Assembly: GCA_014384515.1 (NCBI GenBank)
Contig: JACNFS010000152.1
Location: 1-5,332 of the forward strand
DNA length: 5,332 nucleotides
Reading direction: 5' to 3'
Source of the DNA: Dehalococcoidia bacterium
GTDB lineage: Bacteria > Chloroflexota > Dehalococcoidia > GIF9 > UBA5629
Part shown: positions 1 to 5,332 of the stretch, piece by piece
How positions within the stretch are numbered: the first letter of the stretch is position 1
How the letters are laid out: each line of letters starts with the position of its first letter
Notes under the pieces: model-generated
Databases searched by the model: none
Told to the model about the DNA's origin: nothing
What the model saw: the letters and a program-made list of their open reading frames with translations, nothing else
Translations under genes and position numbers: made by a program

Positions 1-60
1 CACCTCATTCAGGGCAAGTTGAACCCTTTTTGGTTCTGGCTTGTCCAGGTTAGGATTTAG
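1..60 (+). CDS. possible C-terminal end of an upstream gene (partial)
   Basis: Frame 1 is open from the window edge to a TAG stop at 58-60. It gives 19 residues, HLIQGKLNPFWFWLVQVRI, a hydrophobic/aromatic and basic tail of the kind often found at the C-terminus of glycosyltransferases or membrane-associated polysaccharide proteins. The stop lies 33 bases before the methyltransferase start, which suits a tightly packed operon. Frame 3 is also open for 16 codons, so the call rests on context and composition only. No family can be named from so short a piece. Confidence 0.3.
   Translation, partial: HLIQGKLNPFWFWLVQVRI
12..46 (+). repeat. imperfect inverted repeat / RNA hairpin
   Basis: GGGCAAG (12-18) pairs with CTTGTCC (40-46) with one G-T wobble. 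After a small internal loop, GAACC (21-25) pairs with GGTTC (32-36) around a six-base loop. No T-run follows on either strand, so this is not a standard intrinsic terminator. It may lie inside the end of the upstream coding region, and its role is unknown. Confidence 0.4.
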
Positions 61-93
61 CAACGCGATTGAATACGCGATAAGGCGAGTGGG

Positions 94-720
94 ATGATGG
101 ACATCCATAGCCTATACCGTCCTTTTCTGCACCACTTCCGCACGAAGAGGATGCAGCGATTCTGCCGTCTCTTTGGACTTACGGAGGCGACCCAGGTACT
201 GGATGTTGGGGGAGACTTCTTCAATTGGTCTCTTGTTTCAATCACGCCCTCCCTCACCATTGTCAACCTGTGCTCACCGCGTGAGAGGGAGAACAGCTTT
301 GCTTGGGTTATTGCTGATGGTCGGTATCTGCCTTTCAAAGACGGTGCCTTCGACATCACCTACAGCAACTCAGTCATTGAGCACCTGGGCGATTTTGTGA
401 GTCAGCGGGCATTTGCCAGAGAGAGCAAACGGGTGGGTGTTCGCTATTATGTGCAGACGCCGAACAAGTGGTTTCCCGTTGAGCCACATTTGATCACGCC
501 TTTCATCCACTATCTTCCAAAGTCTGTGCAGAAACGGCTCCTGCGAAATTTCACCATCTGGGGACTGGTAACCCGGCCAACAGTTCAACAATGCGATAAC
601 TTTCTACAACAAGTGCGACTACTGGATGAGCGAGAATTGAGAAAACTCTTTCCAGATGCCGAAATCTGGCACGAGCGCGTGCTGGGACTCATTAAAGCTT
701 TGATTGCTGTCAAAATCTGA
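94..720 (+). CDS. class I SAM-dependent methyltransferase
   Basis: The 208-residue product looks like a soluble, cytoplasmic Methyltransf_11-type enzyme that transfers a methyl group from S-adenosylmethionine. Motif I is VLDVGG at residues 35-40, ending the first Rossmann strand. The post-I and motif II region has IADGRYLPF (73-81) and FDITYSNSVIEH (86-97), the usual acidic/aromatic strand plus the S-N-S-V-I-E-H signature. A conserved block QTPNKWFPVEPH follows at 121-132. Length is normal for a single-domain enzyme. Motif I is followed by DFFNW and not by the usual G-x-G, as in a subgroup with a relaxed glycine loop. ATG at 94 is preceded by AAGGCGAG (82-89), and a second ATG at 97 is an alternative start. 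No terminator separates it from the next gene. Its place in a glycan locus suggests a sugar or lipid-linked glycan as substrate, but this is inference; the acceptor cannot be read from the sequence. Confidence 0.88.
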   Translation: MMDIHSLYRPFLHHFRTKRMQRFCRLFGLTEATQVLDVGGDFFNWSLVSITPSLTIVNLCSPRERENSFAWVIADGRYLPFKDGAFDITYSNSVIEHLGDFVSQRAFARESKRVGVRYYVQTPNKWFPVEPHLITPFIHYLPKSVQKRLLRNFTIWGLVTRPTVQQCDNFLQQVRLLDERELRKLFPDAEIWHERVLGLIKALIAVKI

Positions 721-738
721 GCGAAGGAGAAAAAGCGT

Positions 739-925
739 ATGTCGTTCTGGCAAGATCGTCGTGTTTTGATTACCGGCGGAGCTTCTTTTATCGGCTCCAA
801 CCTCACCGATGTCCTGGTGGAATGGGACCAGAGTGCGCATCGTGGATGATCTCTCCAGCGGTACATTGGGTAATGTCTGGCAACATCTGATCAGTGGCGT
901 CATGAAGTTCAATTCCTTAAGGTGA
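739..925 (+). pseudogene. remnant of an NAD-dependent sugar epimerase/dehydratase (frameshifted, truncated)
   Basis: An AAGGAG ribosome binding site (724-729) stands 9 bases before ATG 739. The first 36 codons read as the start of an extended SDR: RRVLITGGASFIGSNL contains the G-x-x-G-x-x-G dinucleotide loop (G13, G14...G19). This frame stops at TGA 847-849. Reading from 824 one frame over continues the same fold: GTRVRIVDDLSSGTLGNV, i.e. the second strand with the acidic pair that binds the NAD ribose, then a stop at 923-925. Intact relatives read LVE-x-G-x-x-V-x-V-x-D-D-L-S-S-G in one frame, so a small indel near 820-824 broke the gene. Only about 60 of the usual 300-340 residues remain, so a large deletion removed the rest as well. 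The intact gene that follows begins 3 bases after the remnant's second stop. The remnant probably encodes no working enzyme; its original sugar substrate is unknown. Confidence 0.82.
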
Positions 926-928
926 GAT

Positions 929-2008
929 ATGAGTGTCGTTGTAATCACCGGTTCTGCAGGTCTAGTTGGCTCCGAAGCAGCTCTGTTCTTCGCTGGCCTG
1001 GGCTTTGACGTGGTAGGCGTTGACAACGATATGCGTCGTGTATTCTTTGGCGATGAGGCATCTACTATCTGGAATCGGCAGCGTCTCGAGCGCCTACTAG
1101 GGTCAAAATATTGCCATGTGGATGAGGACATTCGGAATTACGAGATTATTACCAAGGTTTTTAGACAGTATGGCTCTGCTATTAAGTTGGTGATTCATAC
1201 CGCGGCCCAGCCTTCACACGATTGGGCCGCTCGTAATCCCATGATCGATTTTACTGTCAACGCTAACGGTACGCTTAATCTGCTGGAAGCAACCCGTCAT
1301 TATGCTCCAGACGCAGCCTTTATCTTCATCTCAACCAACAAGGTGTACGGAGACACCCCCAACCGCTTGCCCCTTATTGAACAAGAATATCGCTGGGAGA
1401 TTGACCCTAATCATACCTATGCAATGGGTATCCGAGAGGATATGTCGATAGACCAAACATTGCATAGTTTGTTTGGCGCATCTAAAATAGCTGCTGACAT
1501 TTTAGTTCAAGAATATGGACGCTATTTTGGTCTTTACACCGTATGCTTCCGAGGAGGGTGTCTTACTGGGCCTAATCACTCAGGCACCCGATTGCATGGG
1601 TTCCTGGCTTATTTGATGAAGTGCACCGTAACGGGCACGCCATATACAGTTTTTGGCTATAAAGGAAAACAGGTTCGCGATAACATCCATAGCGCTGACT
1701 TGATTCGAGCCTTCTATGAATTCTTCAAAGCTCCCCAGCGAGGAGAGGCTTACAACATAGGCGGTGGGCGCTATAGCAATTGCTCGATACTGGAAGCCAT
1801 CCAGATGTGCCGGGAGATTACTGGGCAGGAGCTCAATTGGACATATTGTGAGAGGAATCGCATTGGCGATCACATTTGGTGGATCAGTGATAACGGCAAA
1901 TTCATGAACCATTACCCCAACTGGCGCTTGGAATACAACGTATCAAGGATTCTGCAGGAGATCTATGAAGTCAATCGGGAGCGTTGGAAGAAAGAAATGG
2001 TCAAATGA
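929..2008 (+). CDS. NAD-dependent sugar epimerase, CDP-paratose 2-epimerase-like (extended SDR)
   Basis: The 359-residue extended short-chain dehydrogenase/reductase probably epimerises or otherwise modifies a nucleotide sugar for the glycan made by this locus. The NAD loop is TGSAGLVG (7-14), with an acidic residue after strand 2 (VGVDND, 29-34). [11 protein letters not shown] (90-100) and FISTNKVYG (133-141) match the CDP-tyvelose/paratose 2-epimerase branch, which has the S-T-N-K-V-Y-G form. The substrate half has [14 protein letters not shown] (207-220), [13 protein letters not shown] (246-258) and YNIGGG (275-280). The catalytic Y-x-x-x-K reads F182-G-A-S-K186 here: Phe replaces the usual Tyr (codon TTT, 1472-1474) while Lys is kept. 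The exact substrate is therefore uncertain. AAGGTGAG (919-926) lies only about 2-3 bases before the ATG, a short but usable spacing; no better in-frame start exists near the Rossmann strand. Its stop overlaps the next start as ATGA. Confidence 0.86.
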   Translation: MSVVVITGSAGLVGSEAALFFAGLGFDVVGVDNDMRRVFFGDEASTIWNRQRLERLLGSKYCHVDEDIRNYEIITKVFRQYGSAIKLVIHTAAQPSHDWAARNPMIDFTVNANGTLNLLEATRHYAPDAAFIFISTNKVYGDTPNRLPLIEQEYRWEIDPNHTYAMGIREDMSIDQTLHSLFGASKIAADILVQEYGRYFGLYTVCFRGGCLTGPNHSGTRLHGFLAYLMKCTVTGTPYTVFGYKGKQVRDNIHSADLIRAFYEFFKAPQRGEAYNIGGGRYSNCSILEAIQMCREITGQELNWTYCERNRIGDHIWWISDNGKFMNHYPNWRLEYNVSRILQEIYEVNRERWKKEMVK

Positions 2009-2811
2009 TAGACCGGGGCAAGAAGAACATCCTTGGTATTCTGGTGGATGCTGTAGACTACGAAGCCGCTGTCACCAAAATCGTCGCAGCCGCTCTCGTG
2101 CATAAAGGCATAGCGGTTTCGGCACTGGCCGTTCATGGTGTAATGACTGGGGTCTTTGATCCAACGCATCGCTACCGCCTCAATCACCTAGATCTGGTCG
2201 TACCCGATGGGCAACCGGTACGTTGGGCCTTGAATGCGCTCTACCACACTCAATTGCCCGATCGGGTATATGGGCCAACACTGATGTTAAAGACGTGCGA
2301 ATGTGCTTCCCGGGAGAGGCTGCCGATATACTTGTATGGCAGCCGCCCGTCTGTGATTGAAGCTTTATCCTACAATCTTTGTTCTCATTTTCCCGACTTG
2401 GTCATCGCAGGCACTCAGCCTTCTCGATTCAGGCAAATCTCTACTGAAGAGAAAGAACAAGTTGTGCAAGACATTCGCAATAGCGGTGCAGCGATTACAT
2501 TTGTCGGTTTGGGTTGCCCAAGGCAAGAGATATGGGTCTATGAGTACCGCGAGGACCTGTCCATGCCTCTGGTTGCTGTAGGTGCTGCTTTTGATTTCCA
2601 CGCAGGAACCTTGCCCCAGGCGCCCCCGCTTCTGCAGCGCTCAGGCCTAGAATGGTTCTATCGATTTATGCATGAACCTCACCGCCTTTGGAAGCGGTAC
2701 CTGCTCTTGAATCCACTCTATCTCGGTCTACTGCTATTGCAGGCAACAAGGCTCGTTCGTTTTGACTCTGCAAAAGTCACACCTCCTACGCGGGAAATGC
2801 GATACGGGTGA
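2005..2811 (+). CDS. WecG/TagA/CpsF family glycosyltransferase (GT26)
   Basis: The 268-residue glycosyltransferase belongs to the family that adds N-acetylmannosamine, its uronate or a related hexose to a lipid-linked sugar on the cytoplasmic membrane face (WecG in enterobacterial common antigen, TagA in wall teichoic acid). Signatures appear in order: HGVMTGVFD (44-52); [11 protein letters not shown] (64-74), whose Asp68 matches the catalytic aspartate region; YGPTLML (89-95); YLYGS (109-113); [12 protein letters not shown] (166-177), the family's G-x-P-x-Q-E block; [10 protein letters not shown] (192-201); and GLEWFYRF with EPHRLWKRY (214-232), the basic, amphipathic C-terminal membrane-association segment. 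Length is typical. ATG 2005 is chosen because it gives the ATGA overlap with the epimerase stop; a TTG seven codons upstream (1984) would add only a charged extension. Translation is probably coupled. The donor and acceptor sugars cannot be deduced. Confidence 0.93.
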   Translation: MIDRGKKNILGILVDAVDYEAAVTKIVAAALVHKGIAVSALAVHGVMTGVFDPTHRYRLNHLDLVVPDGQPVRWALNALYHTQLPDRVYGPTLMLKTCECASRERLPIYLYGSRPSVIEALSYNLCSHFPDLVIAGTQPSRFRQISTEEKEQVVQDIRNSGAAITFVGLGCPRQEIWVYEYREDLSMPLVAVGAAFDFHAGTLPQAPPLLQRSGLEWFYRFMHEPHRLWKRYLLLNPLYLGLLLLQATRLVRFDSAKVTPPTREMRYG

Positions 2812-4397
2812 ATCTCTTGATAGGCCGAATTGGCACGCTCATTTACAAGCATCTGTTGAAGCTCAGGGCATTTCGGAATCTGGCTGCCCATCTGTTCCAT
2901 TGGCTGGCAATCTCTTTACTTGCGGTTACCTTCCTTAACGACCCACCCTTTCTGGCCCTTGGACTGGCCGTCCTCGGTGGCCTCTTCATCGGCATCGAGG
3001 TGCACAGGGTTTACGAACGCCAGGCTGCAGCTCCTCGCCAAGTTGATGATCATCCCGCATTTGTTGGCTTCTTGCATTGGCCCATCATCGGCCTGATCGT
3101 CCTTAACTACGGCTGGTTCGTGTTCGCGGATCGGCCACCTGTGGCCGGGCTGCTTGTCCTGGGGGCGCTTTTCATCTTGCGCATCGTCCGCACACGTGCG
3201 TTGTTCCCCTGGACACCTCACGACTTCCCGATCATCTTACTGATTCTGCTAACGCTGTTCTCGGGGCTTATGCTGACGGTTGACCCATCCTTGAGTTTGC
3301 CCAAGGTCTATGGTGTCGTGCTGAGTGTACTAGCCTACTACGAAACTGCCTATGGTATTCGGCTCAAGGGGAATCTCAACCGCTGGCTCATCGCTTTGAG
3401 CGTCCTGGGCATCGGAATGGCTGCGCTGGGCCTGTTGGGCGCCGACTGGTTCTCCGCCAAGTTGCTAAACCTGTCGAAGGTCTATGCCTTCATCCCACGC
3501 AAAATTGCTGATGTGCCTCGCTCCCTTCGTGGCGGATTTCACCCCAATGGTGTAGCCGGCACCCTTGTTTTCGTGATCCCGGTCTATGCTACGCAACTCA
3601 TAACTATCTTACAGGCCAACAATACACGCCGGCCACGGCACGCCATGTTGATCACCGGTCTCACCTTCCTGGCTTTGGTAAGCACGATTATCACATTGGT
3701 GCTCACCCAGTCTCGAGGCGCCCTGCTGGGGCTCGCCATTGCGTCTGTAGCACTATTCTTCGCTTGGAAACGCCGCTGGATTCTGAGCCTGACCAGTCTG
3801 GTGGGCCTATTGCTTCTGGCGGGCGTGCTCCTGGTGCGTTTCCCGACCCTCCTGGGAACCTTCGACGCAGCCCAGACTGAACAAAAAGTCCTCTCGTCGT
3901 ATGAGTTCCGATTGACCGTGTGGCACGCAGCCTTGCAAGCCCTTCAAGCCTTTCCACTTAGCGGTGTGGGTATCGGCACCTTCGACACAGTGGCACGCCA
4001 CCTCTTCCCATATCTATACCCAGCCTCCTTCCTGTACAACCCCTCCGCCACCATCACCCACGCCCACAACGAGCTCCTCCAGGTGGCCATTGACCTGGGC
4101 ATCCCTGGCTTCGTCGCCTACGTCGCCCTGCTGGCCGCCTTTGTCCGCACCGCCTGGCGGGCTTACACTTGGGCACCGGATGAGCGGATCAAACGACTGA
4201 TCCTCGGCCTGGGCGCGGGCATGCTGGCCCACCAAATCTTCGGCCTGACCGATGCCTTCTTGCTGGGCACCAAACCGGGCATCGTCATGTGGATTATCAT
4301 GGGCCTCGTCACCGGCCTGTACCTCAACCTGGCACCCGATCACCTGGCGACACAAGGTCATGAGCACGTCCACCCACCTGCTCCCGCTGGACCCTAG
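2808..4397 (+). CDS. O-antigen ligase / polymerase-like membrane protein (Wzy_C family)
   Basis: The 529-residue integral membrane protein has about a dozen hydrophobic segments (roughly 30-66, 88-126, 139-183, 192-211, 250-320, 325-343, 432-450, 464-507). Wzy_C proteins (WaaL ligases, some Wzy polymerases) use undecaprenyl-diphosphate-linked glycans on the outer membrane face. The family hallmarks are present: RGGFHPNGVAG (241-251), equivalent to the conserved H/N-P-N-x-x-A/G motif; LTQSRGALLGL (299-309) with its conserved Arg303; RLTVWHAAL (368-376) followed by GVGIGTF (386-392); and THAHNELLQ (417-425) with the catalytic-type histidine in a large periplasmic loop (about 344-430). The C-terminus is a soluble His/Pro-rich tail (HEHVHPPAPAGP). 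GTG 2808 is the start because it overlaps the previous TGA as GTGA, implying translational coupling. Ligases and polymerases of this family cannot be separated by sequence alone, and the acceptor could be lipid A, a protein or another glycan. Confidence 0.9.
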   Translation: MNLLIGRIGTLIYKHLLKLRAFRNLAAHLFHWLAISLLAVTFLNDPPFLALGLAVLGGLFIGIEVHRVYERQAAAPRQVDDHPAFVGFLHWPIIGLIVLNYGWFVFADRPPVAGLLVLGALFILRIVRTRALFPWTPHDFPIILLILLTLFSGLMLTVDPSLSLPKVYGVVLSVLAYYETAYGIRLKGNLNRWLIALSVLGIGMAALGLLGADWFSAKLLNLSKVYAFIPRKIADVPRSLRGGFHPNGVAGTLVFVIPVYATQLITILQANNTRRPRHAMLITGLTFLALVSTIITLVLTQSRGALLGLAIASVALFFAWKRRWILSLTSLVGLLLLAGVLLVRFPTLLGTFDAAQTEQKVLSSYEFRLTVWHAALQALQAFPLSGVGIGTFDTVARHLFPYLYPASFLYNPSATITHAHNELLQVAIDLGIPGFVAYVALLAAFVRTAWRAYTWAPDERIKRLILGLGAGMLAHQIFGLTDAFLLGTKPGIVMWIIMGLVTGLYLNLAPDHLATQGHEHVHPPAPAGP

Positions 4398-4405
4398 TCC
4401 AGCGG
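4384..4405 (+). repeat. perfect 9-bp hairpin across the ligase stop codon
   Basis: CCGCTGGAC (4384-4392) and GTCCAGCGG (4397-4405) are perfectly complementary around the tetraloop CCTA, which holds the first two bases of the TAG stop (4395-4397). No T-run follows, so it is not by itself a standard intrinsic terminator. It could protect the 3' end of the mRNA, act in factor-dependent termination, or form the first stem of the larger structured region that follows. Confidence 0.65.
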
Positions 4406-4526
4406 CCTCAGCAGCCCGTTGTGACCCTGACCAGGTGGGACCAGTGGTTTTCGACACCTGACTGCGCCCTTGAAGCAGCGAACTAGGGTCCGCTGCGAGC
4501 ACGAGGTGAACAGATACTTGACTCAT
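4406..4526 (+). other. non-coding spacer with multiple short stems (possible structured RNA)
   Basis: No coding region is supported here. Complementary pairs are dense for the length: CAGGTG (4432-4437) with CACCTG (4455-4460); CTGC (4462-4465) with GCAG (4475-4478); GCAGCG (4475-4480) with CGCTGC (4491-4496) around a ten-base loop; and GCGAG (4495-4499) with CTCGC (4530-4534). The loop sequence ACTAGGGTC (4482-4490) is the exact complement of GACCCTAGT (4390-4398) in the stop-codon hairpin. Several of these pairings exclude one another, as in attenuators. No known riboswitch or ncRNA consensus was recognised. GC-rich spacers yield such pairs by chance, so a functional RNA is only a possibility. 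Confidence 0.3.
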
Positions 4527-4589
4527 AAACTCGCCGCAGGAAGACCGGCCTCCGAGGGAGCGCGGGCTGAAAGCGGCGGGTTTGTTTTT
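4527..4589 (+). terminator. probable intrinsic terminator after the ligase operon
   Basis: AAACTCGCCGC (4527-4537) pairs with GCGGCGGGTTT (4573-4583), giving 11 pairs with one G-T wobble, seven of them consecutive G-C pairs. The 3' arm runs into TTTGTTTTT (4581-4589), a T-run of the right kind for release. The 35-base interior is long for a simple terminator and may fold further, for example CTCC (4550-4553) with GGAG (4557-4560). It lies between the ligase and a new promoter, where a terminator is expected. Confidence 0.6.
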
Positions 4590-4610
4590 AGCCTTCCAGT
4601 ATGGTATAAT
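4582..4610 (+). promoter_or_regulatory. extended -10 sigma70-type promoter for the phosphoglycosyl transferase
   Basis: A perfect TATAAT (4605-4610) is preceded by TGG (4602-4604), making an extended -10 element. With a 17-base spacer the -35 is TTGTTT (4582-4587), a weak match to TTGACA, as is common when the -10 is extended. Transcription should start near 4617, leaving a leader of about 22 bases with an AAAGGAA ribosome binding site (4624-4630), 8 bases before ATG 4639. The -35 overlaps the terminator T-run. Confidence 0.72.
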
Positions 4611-4638
4611 TAGCTCACCACGCAAAGGAAAAGTTCCT

Positions 4639-5332
4639 ATGTTCAAGAGGTTCAATACTGGTTATATGGTGTTCCTGTTTATCATGGATCTCGTCCTCAC
4701 CGAGGGCGCTCTGTACGTAGCCAGCGTGCTCCGATTTCGCCTGCCCTATGGCGATCGGGTTCCCTGGGAGATGGCACACGTGCCTTTACAGGTCTATGGA
4801 CTGGTGGCCTTGATCTGGCCCCTGATCTTCCTGATCCTATCTCTATATAACTCCAACCGGGTATTCAGAGCTGTTGACGAATTCCCGCTCGTCATTCTGG
4901 CTACGACTCTAGCCGCTTTCAGCCTCGCCGGTATCCTCTATCTCACTTACCGCGATATTCCTCGTTACCTGTTTTTGTACTTCTTCTTGATTGATCTTGC
5001 TCTTCTTACAGGCTATCGTGCTGTGTTACGAGCTTTCTTTCGCCTCCGTCGCAGCCACCATCAGGGCATGACCCGCGTTTTGATTGTCGGCGCGGATTCA
5101 CTGGGCCGTGAGGTTGCCCAGGCTTTGGAAGGGTACCGCTACATGGGCCTGGAAACGGTTGGGTTTCTGGCTGAGGATTCCCATAGACAAGAGGTGACGC
5201 TTGAGGGCTTGCCTGTGCTTGGCACCTTAGACCAGGCATGCGACGTGGTGGAGGATTATAACGTCGAAGAAGTGATCATTGCCTTGAAACATCACGAGCG
5301 AAGTCGTCTGGCCAATTTGATAGCAGAGCTAC
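4639..5332 (+). CDS. polyprenyl-phosphate glycosyl-1-phosphate transferase, N-terminal part (runs off window)
   Basis: The frame is open from ATG 4639 to the window end: 231 codons without a stop. The layout is that of the N-terminal half of large WbaP/WcaJ-type phosphoglycosyl transferases, which load the first sugar-1-phosphate onto undecaprenyl phosphate. Four hydrophobic segments lie at about residues 10-31, 50-70, 83-103 and 109-130. A basic linker (RAFFRLRRSHH, 131-141) leads to a Rossmann-like CoA_binding_3 domain beginning TRVLIVGADSLGREVA (145-160), with the G-x-x-x-x-G turn at G151...G156. VGFLAED (174-180), GLPVLGTLD (190-198) and VEEVIIAL (209-216) are typical of that domain. The catalytic Bac_transf domain would lie beyond the window and is not seen, so a nucleotide-sugar dehydratase of the FlaA1/PglF type, which shares this N-terminal half, remains the main alternative. 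It has its own promoter and ribosome binding site, so it starts a separate transcription unit. Confidence 0.85.
   Translation, partial: MFKRFNTGYMVFLFIMDLVLTEGALYVASVLRFRLPYGDRVPWEMAHVPLQVYGLVALIWPLIFLILSLYNSNRVFRAVDEFPLVILATTLAAFSLAGILYLTYRDIPRYLFLYFFLIDLALLTGYRAVLRAFFRLRRSHHQGMTRVLIVGADSLGREVAQALEGYRYMGLETVGFLAEDSHRQEVTLEGLPVLGTLDQACDVVEDYNVEEVIIALKHHERSRLANLIAEL

Noticed and set aside
63..81. Direct repeat ACGCGAT (63-69 and 75-81) before the methyltransferase as an operator
   Set aside because: Only two 7-base copies 12 bases apart, with no convincing promoter nearby; too little to claim a regulator site.
739..925. Programmed ribosomal frameshift rescuing the short epimerase ORF
   Set aside because: No slippery heptamer or stop-codon shift signal is visible near 820-824, and even the joined frames give only about 60 residues ending at 923, far short of an enzyme.
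619..1131. Minus-strand open frame of 170 codons across the epimerase remnant
   Set aside because: It covers three features with clear + strand protein signatures, and its translation resembles no family and is rich in Ser/Arg/Pro, as expected of an antisense shadow.
4518..4546. Second promoter using TTGACT (4518-4523) as a -35
   Set aside because: The hexamer at the right distance is AAGACC, which does not resemble a -10 element.
4482..4590. T-box leader, known riboswitch or tRNA in the spacer after the ligase
   Set aside because: No T-box AGAGAG or GGTGG-type consensus, no cloverleaf with a T-arm GTTC motif or CCA end, and no recognisable riboswitch core could be found by eye.
4014..4655. 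Long open frame on the minus strand (213 codons) opposite the end of the ligase gene and the spacer
   Set aside because: It lies antisense to strongly conserved Wzy_C motifs, has low-complexity Gly/Ser/Gln/Val composition and no recognisable domain; it is the mirror of a GC-rich coding strand.

Overview
The window is a stretch of a bacterial cell-surface polysaccharide (exopolysaccharide, capsule or O-antigen type) locus, with every credible gene on the + strand. The organism cannot be fixed from the sequence alone. GC is moderate (by eye a little over 50%, rising in the 3' half of the ligase gene), and starts include ATG and GTG. The styles of the WecG/TagA/CpsF transferase and of the O-antigen-ligase-like protein recall Chloroflexota (Anaerolineae-type) polysaccharide loci, but this is an impression from memory and not a demonstrated assignment.

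Layout. Positions 1-60 may hold the last codons of an upstream gene. A class I SAM-dependent methyltransferase follows (94-720). Next is the broken 5' end of an NAD-dependent sugar epimerase/dehydratase (739-925): it has a good ribosome binding site and a Rossmann start, then a frameshift, and the remaining three quarters or more of the gene is missing. An intact extended-SDR sugar epimerase of CDP-paratose 2-epimerase type follows at 929-2008. It is joined by a 4-base ATGA overlap to a WecG/TagA/CpsF glycosyltransferase (2005-2811), which is joined by a GTGA overlap to a polytopic O-antigen ligase/polymerase-like protein (2808-4397). These genes look like one co-transcribed, partly translationally coupled unit.

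The gap after the ligase (4398-4638) has no gene but is rich in inverted repeats. It includes a perfect 9-bp hairpin across the ligase stop codon, several mutually exclusive short pairings, and an 11-bp helix followed by a T-run that reads as an intrinsic terminator. An extended -10 promoter (TGGTATAAT) sits directly on the end of this terminator and starts a new unit. That unit opens with the N-terminal part of a polyprenyl-phosphate glycosyl-1-phosphate transferase (4639 to the window end), the enzyme type that puts the first sugar on the lipid carrier.

Working model (inference): the phosphoglycosyl transferase starts a lipid-linked glycan. The WecG/TagA-type transferase and other transferases extend it, the epimerase supplies an unusual nucleotide sugar, the methyltransferase may decorate the glycan, and the ligase/polymerase transfers or polymerises the finished chains at the outer face of the membrane. 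No new defence, mobile or otherwise unprecedented system was found. The points most worth a second look are the epimerase remnant, the Tyr-to-Phe change in the catalytic motif of the intact epimerase, and the structured terminator/promoter junction after the ligase.
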